Both the position numbers and the translations under genes were made by a program. From assembly GCA_964476155.1 (NCBI GenBank), contig CAYYYS010000027.1:1-36530 (forward strand): a DNA stretch of 36,530 bases. The letters run 5' to 3'. How positions within the stretch are numbered: position 1 is the stretch's first letter; the number at the start of each line of letters is the position of its first letter. The notes beneath the pieces were generated by a model that worked only from the letters and a program-made list of their open reading frames with translations, searched no databases and was not told where the DNA came from. Shown here piece by piece: positions 16,199 to 23,853 of the stretch. Origin of the DNA: JAHIYU01 sp964476155 (GTDB lineage Bacteria > Krumholzibacteriota > Krumholzibacteriia > LZORAL124-64-63).

Positions 16199-16825
16199 GT
16201 GAACATCATCATCATCGGTCCACAGGCGTGCGGCAAAGGGACCCAGGCCACCAAGATAGCGGGTCAGTACGGGATCTTCCACTTTTCCACCGGCGACGCC
16301 CTGCGCGCCGAGGTCAAGAGCGGTTCCGACCTGGGCAAAGAGCTCTCCGCGGTCATGAACGCAGGTAAGCTGGTCAGCGACGAACTGATCTTCAACATCG
16401 TCGAGAAAGCCTACCAGGCGCATCCCGAGGGTATCCTGCTCGACGGCTATCCCCGCACCATTCCGCAGGCCGAACTGGTCAAGGCCGACCTGAAGGTCGA
16501 CGCGGTCGTGGAGATCGTCATCAGGGACGAGACGGCGGTCGAACGCATCAGCAGCCGCTTCATGTGCAGCGAGTGCGGCGCGGGCTACAACACCGTGAGC
16601 CTGCCGCCCAAGACGCCCGGCGTCTGCGACAAGGACGGCGCCGCCCTGATCCAGCGCGACGACGACAAGCCCGAGGCCGTGCTGAAGCGTCTGGCCCTGT
16701 ATCACGACCAGACGGCGCCGGTCGTCGCCTTCTACGAGGCGCTCGGCGTACCGGTGCACAAGGTCGATGGCGAGCAGTCGATCGACGGCGTGTTCGGCTC
16801 GATCCGCGAGGCGATGGGAGACTAG
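16199..16825 (+). CDS. adk: Adenylate kinase
   Basis: The 208-residue enzyme interconverts ATP + AMP and 2 ADP. It has the P-loop GPQACGKGTQ, the AMP-site block FHFSTGDALRAE, LLDGYPRTIPQA, and a zinc-type LID with CSEC at its start and CDKDG at its end (three Cys and an Asp). The GTG at 16199 is chosen because IIIIGPQ starts there and AGGGG lies upstream; an ATG at 16106 would add an atypical basic leader. The TAG stop lies in the outer end of the following MITE-like element. In sulfur respirers adenylate kinase recycles AMP from APS reduction, though those genes are not in the window. Confidence 0.93.
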   Translation: MNIIIIGPQACGKGTQATKIAGQYGIFHFSTGDALRAEVKSGSDLGKELSAVMNAGKLVSDELIFNIVEKAYQAHPEGILLDGYPRTIPQAELVKADLKVDAVVEIVIRDETAVERISSRFMCSECGAGYNTVSLPPKTPGVCDKDGAALIQRDDDKPEAVLKRLALYHDQTAPVVAFYEALGVPVHKVDGEQSIDGVFGSIREAMGD

Positions 16826-16987
16826 TGCTCTGTCAAACAGGAAATTGGGGGTTGGCGGGCTCACGAGCGGCCATCTGCGGCGTTGCACTCCCTTGAATTA
16901 GCTACGGCTAGTCCTGCGGTCGCGCGTCTTGCATCTGACCACTCGTGAGCCCGCCAACCCCCAATTTCCTGTTTGACAGAGCACTAG
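16822..16987. mobile_element. 166-bp MITE-like element with 46-bp terminal inverted repeats
   Basis: The left arm 16822-16867 and right arm 16942-16987 are perfect inverted copies, beginning CTAGTGCTCTGTCAAAC and ending GTTTGACAGAGCACTAG. The 74-base centre has no coding capacity and is itself partly palindromic at its outer edges. CTAG at both ends may be part of the repeat or a 4-bp target duplication. Single-arm copies occur at 10923-10967 and 15011-15047, so the family is dispersed. No transposase is present, as expected for a non-autonomous element. Confidence 0.85.
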
Positions 16988-17058
16988 CATTCGTTTAATC
17001 CGGCGGCGGCTACGGTCGCACGCGAGTTTACTTACCAACCCGGCAGGAGTGTGAACCC

Positions 17059-17505
17059 ATGGCGAGGATGAAGACGAAGGAAATCCAGGAGAACCTGGTC
17101 GCAACGATGCACAGCTGGCAGCATATCGAGGACGCGTCGGTGACCTCGACCAACAAGATCATCGAGAAGACCGACAACGAATTGATCCGCATGGTCATGG
17201 AGATCATCCAGAACGACTCCAAGATGCACTATCGGGTCCAAGGTCTGATCGCCGCGAGCGTCAAGAACAAGCAGGTCAAGCTGACGCCCGACGAACTCGG
17301 CGCCGTGTGGACCGCCATACGCAAGCACAGCAAGATGGAAAAGGACATGGTCAAGTACGTGGAGGAAACCCTCGACACCATCAAGGGCCGCAAGATGCTC
17401 GTGCAGGAGTACCTGCTCAACTACCTGAAGGCCGACGAGCAGAAGCACGATCTCATGCTGGCCGCCCTCGAGGAGATCAAGAAGGGCATGTATCCCTACG
17501 GCTAG
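17059..17505 (+). CDS. Ferritin-like four-helix protein of unknown function
   Basis: The 148-residue, all-helical protein has candidate diiron residues spaced as in ferritin-like folds: Glu24, the EIIQNDSKMHYR helix (Glu48, His57), His90, and a last helix LVQEYLLNYLKADEQKHDLM with an ExxH pair (Glu127, His130). Rubrerythrin-type rubredoxin cysteines are absent. It may store iron or act on peroxide, or use the fold for another purpose. CAGGAG precedes the ATG. It is convergent with the Tmc-like operon and shares a terminator with it. Assignment to the fold is by residue pattern only. Confidence 0.6.
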   Translation: MARMKTKEIQENLVATMHSWQHIEDASVTSTNKIIEKTDNELIRMVMEIIQNDSKMHYRVQGLIAASVKNKQVKLTPDELGAVWTAIRKHSKMEKDMVKYVEETLDTIKGRKMLVQEYLLNYLKADEQKHDLMLAALEEIKKGMYPYG

Positions 17506-17532
17506 AACGCCCTCTTCGGTACGACGTAAAAT

Positions 17533-17562
17533 AAAACCCCCGGCCTTACGGTCGGGGGTTTT
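17533..17562. terminator. Bidirectional Rho-independent terminator
   Basis: AAAACCCCCGGCC (17533-17545) pairs with GGTCGGGGGTTTT (17550-17562) around a TTAC loop, with a single non-Watson-Crick pair. The A-run on one side and T-run on the other make it work in both directions, ending the ferritin-like gene (+) and the Tmc-like operon (-). Confidence 0.9.
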
Positions 17563-17580
17563 ACTGTCCGGTCAGGGGGG

Positions 17581-19248
17581 CTAGTGCCATTCCCAATCGA
17601 TGTAGTCGTGCTCCACACCTTCCATGGCGTTCACCATCAGTTCCACCAGCCCGCCGTAGCCGATGCCGGCCTTGTTCCAGGCGTCGTAGTACTGGATGAT
17701 GTCGCGCAGCTGGCCCTTGCAGTTGCTGCAGGGGGCGCAGATGTACTTCGGGTGCTCCTTGTCCATGGGCTCGTTGCCGAAGGCCTCGAGCACCTGGCGG
17801 AACTTGCGTCGTCCCGTGAAGCGGTGCCGCCACTCGGCGAAGTTGTGCTTCGACATGATCGCGAAGCCCGAACCGCCGCCGCAGCAGTAGTTCTCCACGC
17901 CGTGGGGCGCCATCTCGCGGAAGCGGCCCTCGGGCACCACCGCGTTGATGATCTCGCGCTGGGGCGAGACGATGCCCATCAGGCGCACCATGTTGCAGGG
18001 ATCGTGCAGCGTGACCGGGAAGTCGTTGCGGCTCTTGTCGAACTTGATCTTCCCCGAGCGCACGATGTCCAGCAGCATGGTCATGCAGCTCTCGCGCGGG
18101 ATGTTCATGTCGCCGGTCAGCAGGCGGTCGGCGATGACCGTCAGCGCCTTGTGGGCGTGGCCGCATTCGCCGAGGATGATTTTCTTCACGCCGAGTTTGC
18201 GCGCCGCTTCCATGTGCAGCATGGCCGTCCTCGCGAACTGCACGTCGTCGTACCACACACCGTAGTTGATGCCGTCGTAGGCGGCCAGGTCGCTCGAGAG
18301 GGTCCAGCTCAGGCCCGCGGCGTTCATCAGGACGGCGAAGGCACCGGGGTTTTCGGGCCAGGCCATGATCTCGCCGGCGTTGTGGATGAGCAGGATGTCG
18401 GCGCCTTCGACGTCCCAGGGCGTCTCGACCTCGATGCCCGCCCGTTCGCTCGTGTCCTCGTCGATGAACTCCAGGTTGTCCTTGACCACCAGGGCGTTCA
18501 TGCCGGTCGAGGACCCGACCTTCTGCTGCAGGACCGAACCGGCCTCGTGCAGTTCCTGGACCGTGATGCCCATCTCCTGGCTGGCGATCTTGCGGATCTC
18601 GCGGGCCAGCAGCGCGTTGTCCACGCCGATGGGGCAGGTCTGCGCGCAACGGCGGCAGACATTGCAGCGGTAGGACATCTCGATCAGGCGCGCCACGGCG
18701 GTCCAGTTCAGGTCGATGTCGCCGTGTACCCAGGTGCTCTCGCCCTTGATGTACTTGTAGTAGATGCGACGGAAGATCTCCGACCGGTACGAGGGACGGT
18801 ACACGTCGTGGCCGCCGCTCTCCTCGTAGATGTGGCAGGCGTCGGAGCAGGTCTGGCACTTGGCGCAGTGCTCCACCGAGATGATCAGCGGCTCCAGGAA
18901 GAGCCAGTTGTTCTCTTCCTCGAAGAGCTTCGTCATACCGGAGAGGAACGATTTGACCAGGCGCTCCTCGTCTTCATTGGTCTCGGGTCGGGGCATGTTG
19001 ACGGCGATGGTCATGTCGAGGTCGGACTCGTACTTTTTCCTCGCCTCGTCGGTCAAGGGCGTGTGCGCCGGCTCGTCCTCGATCTTGTCGAAGGGGGGCG
19101 GTAGGGGGATCTGGTCCTCGATCGGGATGTCGACGAGGGGGCCGTCGCCCTGGGAAATATCGGTCAATTCGACGATCTCGGAGATCTTCCTGCTGACGTC
19201 GCGCTGGCGGTCGGTCATGGGCGCGGGATTGTTGTTCTGGTTCTCCAT
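17581..19248 (-). CDS. tmcB: TmcB-like (HdrD/DsrK-family) iron-sulfur protein
   Basis: The 555-residue cytoplasmic protein has two [4Fe-4S] motifs (CAKCQTCSDAC at 128-138; CNVCRRCAQTCP at 195-206) and two C-terminal CCG domains (cysteines in GECGHAHK, HDPCNMVR, NYCCGGGSGF and APCSNCKG) of the kind that hold the catalytic cluster in HdrD, TmcB and DsrK. In the Tmc complex of sulfate reducers this subunit is thought to act on the DsrC trisulfide. The N-terminal 110 residues are a variable extension with the TmcB-like DEERLVKSFLSGM block. It follows the tmcC-like gene after one base. TmcA (tetraheme cytochrome) and TmcD are not seen nearby. HdrD of another pathway is the alternative. Confidence 0.8.
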   Translation of the reverse strand: MENQNNNPAPMTDRQRDVSRKISEIVELTDISQGDGPLVDIPIEDQIPLPPPFDKIEDEPAHTPLTDEARKKYESDLDMTIAVNMPRPETNEDEERLVKSFLSGMTKLFEEENNWLFLEPLIISVEHCAKCQTCSDACHIYEESGGHDVYRPSYRSEIFRRIYYKYIKGESTWVHGDIDLNWTAVARLIEMSYRCNVCRRCAQTCPIGVDNALLAREIRKIASQEMGITVQELHEAGSVLQQKVGSSTGMNALVVKDNLEFIDEDTSERAGIEVETPWDVEGADILLIHNAGEIMAWPENPGAFAVLMNAAGLSWTLSSDLAAYDGINYGVWYDDVQFARTAMLHMEAARKLGVKKIILGECGHAHKALTVIADRLLTGDMNIPRESCMTMLLDIVRSGKIKFDKSRNDFPVTLHDPCNMVRLMGIVSPQREIINAVVPEGRFREMAPHGVENYCCGGGSGFAIMSKHNFAEWRHRFTGRRKFRQVLEAFGNEPMDKEHPKYICAPCSNCKGQLRDIIQYYDAWNKAGIGYGGLVELMVNAMEGVEHDYIDWEWH

Positions 19249-19249
19249 C

Positions 19250-20197
19250 TTACTTGTCCTCCTGCGCGGCCGGATTCTCGGTGGCGGCGTCGGCCCAGGT
19301 TTTTTTCTTGTCGCAGTTGCCGTTGATGTGCGGGGCGGCCCAGGTGATGTTTTGCATCAGGAGATCGGGGATCTTCTTCTCGGTCTCGCTGCCGGGCATG
19401 TTCGGCTCGTCGTTCCAGCGGACGGAATGGTAGGCGAAAAACTTGCCCACGAAATGCGACATGTGCGTCAGGGGGATATAGGCCAGAAGCACGCTGAGCA
19501 ACACGACGGTGACCAGCAGGAGCGTCGCGCCCGTATCGACGGCCACCATGTTGCCGGTTATCAGGTTGGCCACGAAGCCGCCGACGATCGTGAAGTCGGT
19601 GTCGGCCGTCGCGAAGAGCGCCAGGGCCGCGCCGAAGGCGGCGATGAAGAACACCAGATTGAAGAGGTCGGCCGGCGTGGTGAAGGGCTTCAGGTCGCGG
19701 GCGGACAGACGACGGACCAGTAGGCCGAGGGCGCCGAACAGACCCAGGACGAGTCCGCCGACGCCGGTGATCGTCACGATCTTGGCGATGATGTTCGCCA
19801 GTCCGCCGACGGCATAATCGGCCCAGATCGCGCCCAGGATTCCCGACAGGATCATCAGCACGGTGCAGGTGATGACGAGATAGAGCCCGAAGTGGAAGGG
19901 GAAAGAGCTGTTCCACATCTTCCGGTTATGTTCCTTCAGGGCCACCAGGAAAAAGATCTCCGGGATCATCACCTTGAGCTCACCGATGACCGAGACGTCG
20001 CGTGGCTTGGTCCACCATTCGAATTCCTCGAGATAGGAGCCGCCGTAAACGGCTTTTTTGCCGCCCTCGTGCGCCACGGGATACAGCTCCCAGCGCAGGT
20101 GCATGGGCAGTCGCGAGAACATCACGAACCGACTGATCACGGCCACCACGAATACGAGAACCGCCGCGTAGGCGACGATGTAGGGAATCATGTGCAT
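19250..20197 (-). CDS. tmcC: TmcC-like membrane cytochrome b subunit
   Basis: The 315-residue inner-membrane protein has about five to six hydrophobic segments and the TmcC-type block LRWELYPVAHEGGKKAVYGG then SYLEEFEWWTKPRD after the first helix, followed by EHNRKMWNSSFPFHFGLYL, whose histidines are candidate heme b ligands. A second His pair occurs in LTHMSHFVGKFFAY. It probably passes quinol electrons to the TmcB-like protein. ATG start with AGAGGTGAG upstream. It and tmcB-like form a two-gene unit behind the siroheme genes; whether they share a transcript is not shown, since 78 bases separate them. Confidence 0.8.
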   Translation of the reverse strand: MHMIPYIVAYAAVLVFVVAVISRFVMFSRLPMHLRWELYPVAHEGGKKAVYGGSYLEEFEWWTKPRDVSVIGELKVMIPEIFFLVALKEHNRKMWNSSFPFHFGLYLVITCTVLMILSGILGAIWADYAVGGLANIIAKIVTITGVGGLVLGLFGALGLLVRRLSARDLKPFTTPADLFNLVFFIAAFGAALALFATADTDFTIVGGFVANLITGNMVAVDTGATLLLVTVVLLSVLLAYIPLTHMSHFVGKFFAYHSVRWNDEPNMPGSETEKKIPDLLMQNITWAAPHINGNCDKKKTWADAATENPAAQEDK

Positions 20198-20275
20198 GAG
20201 CTCACCTCTGTTCCGCGGGCGGTATGTTGAATTCCTAACAATCTAATGTGCTATCCGGAACCCTGTTTGGCAACG

Positions 20276-22066
20276 TCATTTCAATCTGTGGGGCCCTGTG
20301 TAAATGCTTTTCACCACGTCAATTGCCGAGCTTGGCACTAGGAGTTCCTCCACCTTGCGCCAGCCGAGGTTTCGCGCCCGGCTCGCGGCCTCCGGAGACA
20401 GGCACCAGGCGATCACGTCGTGGTCCCAGCCGAGTCCCTCGCGCTCCTCGTCCAGGGCCTCGACTTCTTCGCCGTTATAGAAGACGCAGCCCGTCAAAGG
20501 CAATGCGCCCATGACCACACGCGAGGCCGGTGTCACCGGGAGGGGGACCTCCACGATCTCTGCGCCGGCCATTTCGAGTGCCTCGGCGAGACTGCCGGCG
20601 GGTGGCACCATGACCAGTCGCTGCCCGTGCAGGGGGCTGTCGCCGAACCAGTTCAGCCGCTCGGCATGACGGACGGTGGGGCCGATGATGAACAGGGCCG
20701 GGGGGACCAGTTTTTCATCGACAACCGCGCGGGGCAGGTCGGCCACCGTCGCGCGCACCACGTGCTGCGCCGACGTCGTCCCGCGGGAGATAATGGCCGC
20801 GGGGGTCTCGGGGTCCAGGCCGCCGCCGAGCAGTTTTTCGACCACCTTGGGGAGCGCGGTCACGCCCATGTATCCGCAGAGGGACGCGTGGGGATCGCCC
20901 GCCATGAGGTCCCAGCGCACCTGCGGGCCGTCGGACTTGATGGCCTCGTGAGCGGTGACCATGGTCGCGCGCACGGCTTCGCGCCGGTGAGTGACGGGGA
21001 TACCGGCGTAGGCGGGGACCGCCACGGCCGACGTCACGCCGGGGATCACTTCGAAGGGCAGATCGGCCGCACGCAGGGCTTCCGCCTCCTCGCTGCCGCG
21101 GCCGAAGACGTAAGGGTCGCCACCCTTGAGGCGCACGACACGCTTTCCTTCGCGAGACAGCTGGACGAGCATGTCGTTGATTTTTTCCTGGGGGACCGGG
21201 TGCTCGCCCGCCTGCTTGCCGACGCAATGCAACTCGACGGCTTCGTCCAGGCCGCAGGGCAGGGCCGTGGCCGCCAGGCGGTCGTAGACGACGGCGTCGG
21301 CGGCCATCAGGCGGCGATGTCCGCGCAGGGTGAGCAGGCCCGGGTCGCCGGGGCCGGCGCCGACCAGGGTGACCAGGCCGGCCGCGGAACGGTCCGTATC
21401 CGGGAGGGTGGTTTCGGGGAGCGCCTCTTCGGTGACGGCGGTATTGTCGGCCGACAGGAAGGCCTGTTCCTCGTCGTCGGTCGGGACCCGCGTCTTGAAG
21501 GTGACGGGATCGACGGTACTCGTGAAGAAGGCGTCGTAGCTGGCTTCCTCCTCGACCCGCGTCAGGGCCAGATCCCGGATTCTGCCGCGGAAGCGGGCCG
21601 CGGCGTCCATCCACTCGGACCAGGCCTGGCCGAAGTGCACTTCCATGAGCTTGCGCAGACGGCGCACGGCGAAGGGGGCGCGTCCCTCGGACGCGATGGC
21701 GATCTGCAGACTGCCGCGCTGCACGCGCGCCGGGAGATGGAAGGTGCATAAGGGAGGGTCGTCGACCACGTTGACCCATACGCCCGCGGCCTCTGCATCC
21801 TCGAAGACCCGGCGATTGACCTCGCGGTCATCGGTCGCCGCGATCACCAGGGAGTAGCCGGCGGCCTCGCCTGCGGCGTAAGGGCGCCGTTCCAGGTCGA
21901 TCCGGTCCTCTTCGGCGAGATGCTCGATGGCGGGGATGGGCTCGGGCGCCACGACCGTGACGCGGGCGCCGTGGGCCATCAGCCCGTTCAGTTTACGCAC
22001 GGCGACGCCGCCGCCGCCGACCAGGAGGCAGCGTTGCTTGTCGACCGCCAGCATGACAGGATACAT
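20276..22066 (-). CDS. Siroheme synthase fusion: CysG-like with a HemD-like tail
   Basis: The 596-residue protein combines a precorrin-2 dehydrogenase/ferrochelatase domain (about 1-200; NAD site LLVGGGGVAVRKLNGL), a uroporphyrinogen-III C-methyltransferase domain (about 231-475; VGAGPGDPGLLTLRG, GGDPYVFGRGSEE, YMGV) and a C-terminal 110-residue region (about 485-596) with half-HemD character (GQRLVMVPPAGSLAEAL). It would take uroporphyrinogen III to siroheme, the DsrAB cofactor. The order, reductase/chelatase first, matches E. coli CysG. The shortened HemD-like part may be inactive or structural. ATG has GAGGAAGAG upstream. It follows the rhodanese-reductase gene by 15 bases. Confidence 0.88.
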   Translation of the reverse strand: MYPVMLAVDKQRCLLVGGGGVAVRKLNGLMAHGARVTVVAPEPIPAIEHLAEEDRIDLERRPYAAGEAAGYSLVIAATDDREVNRRVFEDAEAAGVWVNVVDDPPLCTFHLPARVQRGSLQIAIASEGRAPFAVRRLRKLMEVHFGQAWSEWMDAAARFRGRIRDLALTRVEEEASYDAFFTSTVDPVTFKTRVPTDDEEQAFLSADNTAVTEEALPETTLPDTDRSAAGLVTLVGAGPGDPGLLTLRGHRRLMAADAVVYDRLAATALPCGLDEAVELHCVGKQAGEHPVPQEKINDMLVQLSREGKRVVRLKGGDPYVFGRGSEEAEALRAADLPFEVIPGVTSAVAVPAYAGIPVTHRREAVRATMVTAHEAIKSDGPQVRWDLMAGDPHASLCGYMGVTALPKVVEKLLGGGLDPETPAAIISRGTTSAQHVVRATVADLPRAVVDEKLVPPALFIIGPTVRHAERLNWFGDSPLHGQRLVMVPPAGSLAEALEMAGAEIVEVPLPVTPASRVVMGALPLTGCVFYNGEEVEALDEEREGLGWDHDVIAWCLSPEAASRARNLGWRKVEELLVPSSAIDVVKSIYTGPHRLK

Positions 22067-22081
22067 GTCGGCTCTTCCTCT

Positions 22082-23776
22082 CTATGTCTCTGTCTCGGGT
22101 TTGACGGGTATATCCGGTGTCGCCAGTTCGCGCCAGCGCTGTCCGCCGCCCAGATAGGTTGCCGTGTAGCCGCGTGTCCGCAGCAGACGGGCGGCTTCCG
22201 CCGACCGGGTGCCGCGCTCGCACACGACGACCCAGGGACGTAAATCTACTTCGCCGAGCCGATCCCGCAATGCGTCCAGCGGAATCCCCGTAATGTCCGA
22301 CAGTTCGATCGGCCGATCCCCGCTCTCCTCGAGATGGCGAACGTCGAGGATCCCGAGCCCTTCGCGCAGTGCGCCCGGTGCGAGGGCGACCAGCCCCGCC
22401 TCCTGGTTCTCGGCGACCATGGCCGCCACGGCCAAGGGCTCCACCGCCGGTGCGTAGGGCGGGGAGTAGGCGTGTTCCAGATGTGTGAAGTCGGCCAGGA
22501 CGGCACCGTGTGCCAGCAGCTGCGTGGCCATGTCCGCCCGCTTGGCGACATCGCCCTCGCCCACGGCCTGCACGCCGATCACCTGTCCCGTGTCGGGCCG
22601 GTAGGTCAGCTGCAGGGCGATCTCCTTGGCCTCCGGCCAGTAGTCGGCCTTGTCGTGGGCCATGATCCAGACGGCCCTTACGTCGTAGTTCCGGGACGCC
22701 GCCGCCCGTCGGGTGATGCCCGTCGCCGCCACGTTGAAATCGAAGACTTTCAGGGCCGCGGCCCCCGCCACGGGCGGGAAGCGATCCGCGCCGCCGGCCA
22801 GGATGTTGGCCAGAGTGCGGCCCATGCGGTTGGCCAGCGAGCCGAGGGGGAGGTAAGCGGGCTCTCCCGTCACGACGTGCCGGGTTTCCGCGACATCGCC
22901 GACCGCCCAGACGTGAGGCACGGACGTGGCCAGGCGTTCGTCGACGGCCACGGCGCCGGTGGGGCCGAGCTCTGCGCCTGCCGCCACGGCCAACCCGACC
23001 GAGGGATCGACGCCCACGGCCACCACGGCCACGTCGCCGGTTGCGGGTTCGCCGCCCTCGATAAGCACGGTGACGCCGTCGTCATCGGCTTCGATGCCCG
23101 ACACGCGGGCTCTGCAACGCACCTCGACATCGTTGTCGACCAGGTGTCGGGTCACCAGGGCTGCGGTTTCAGGATCGAGCAGGCCCGGCAGGGGCGCGTC
23201 GTCGGCTTCGAGCAGTGTCACCTTGGCGCCCCAGAGCGCCGTGAAGGCCTCGGCCAGTTCACAACCCAGGAAGCTGGCGCCGATGATCACGACCTTGCCG
23301 ATGCGACCGGTTTTCAGCCCCTCGTGCAGGGGCTTCACGTCCGCCGGCGTGTGAAAGGTGAGTACGCGCGGGTGCTCCGGCTGGCCGGGCAGGCGCTTGG
23401 GCCAGGTGCCGGTGGCCAGGACCAGATCGTCGTAGGATATCGCCGTCTGCTCCCCGTCGACGTCCTGGACCGCCAGGAAGCGGTCCTCAAGGTCTATGCC
23501 GATGGCGGCGTGTCCGGCGAGAACCTGAAAGCCCTTCACCCGGTCGAAATAGGCCTCGTCGCGCACGGCGCCGTCGCCGGTCTTGTGGAGAGCCTCCACG
23601 TCGGGGATGTCTCCCGAAAGGACGTAGGGCATGCCGCAGGCCCCGTAGGAGAAGGCCTTGCGAGCCTCGACGACCGTAACGGTCCAGTCTGGTTTGAGCC
23701 GCACCAGTCGGCTCGCGCAGCGCAGGCCGGCGGCCGAGGCGCCCACGATGACCACGTTTCGCTGTTCGTTGGACAC
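22082..23776 (-). CDS. FAD/NAD(P)H disulfide reductase with C-terminal rhodanese domain (CoADR/Npsr type)
   Basis: The 564-residue protein has an N-terminal FAD motif VVIVGASAAGLRCA, an active-site Cys47 in SYGACGMPYVLSG as in CoA-disulfide reductases, an NAD motif VVIIGASFLGCELAEA, a dimerisation domain with EHAYSPPYAPA, and a rhodanese domain with catalytic loop CERGTRS (Cys about 519). Enzymes of this layout reduce polysulfides or CoA-persulfide with NADH. GTG 23776 is preferred over the GTG six bases upstream because AGGGAG is then well spaced. It lies behind the dsrP terminator and forms a unit with the siroheme gene. It is not DsrL, which has a different (GltD-like) architecture. Confidence 0.88.
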   Translation of the reverse strand: MSNEQRNVVIVGASAAGLRCASRLVRLKPDWTVTVVEARKAFSYGACGMPYVLSGDIPDVEALHKTGDGAVRDEAYFDRVKGFQVLAGHAAIGIDLEDRFLAVQDVDGEQTAISYDDLVLATGTWPKRLPGQPEHPRVLTFHTPADVKPLHEGLKTGRIGKVVIIGASFLGCELAEAFTALWGAKVTLLEADDAPLPGLLDPETAALVTRHLVDNDVEVRCRARVSGIEADDDGVTVLIEGGEPATGDVAVVAVGVDPSVGLAVAAGAELGPTGAVAVDERLATSVPHVWAVGDVAETRHVVTGEPAYLPLGSLANRMGRTLANILAGGADRFPPVAGAAALKVFDFNVAATGITRRAAASRNYDVRAVWIMAHDKADYWPEAKEIALQLTYRPDTGQVIGVQAVGEGDVAKRADMATQLLAHGAVLADFTHLEHAYSPPYAPAVEPLAVAAMVAENQEAGLVALAPGALREGLGILDVRHLEESGDRPIELSDITGIPLDALRDRLGEVDLRPWVVVCERGTRSAEAARLLRTRGYTATYLGGGQRWRELATPDIPVKPETET

Positions 23777-23791
23777 GTCCACTCCCTCTGC

Positions 23792-23837
23792 AAAAAACGC
23801 GCAGGGTTTATCCGGCGCTCCCGGATCAACCCTGCGC
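23792..23837 (-). terminator. Rho-independent terminator after dsrP
   Basis: GCGCAGGGTTTATCCGG (23799-23815) pairs with CCGGATCAACCCTGCGC (23821-23837) with one mismatch, giving a 17-bp stem. On the minus strand the stem is followed by six T residues (A-run 23792-23797 on plus). It should end most dsrMKJOP transcripts and set the reductase and siroheme genes apart. Confidence 0.9.
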
Positions 23838-23853
23838 GCCGTCGTGTTCTTCG

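Noticed and set aside
10923..16987. CRISPR-like repeats
   Set aside because: The copies are kilobases apart, in both orientations and not regularly spaced; they are arms of a MITE-like element.
22082..23776. dsrL
   Set aside because: DsrL has a GltD-like layout with iron-sulfur motifs; this protein has CoADR and rhodanese domains and no such cysteines.
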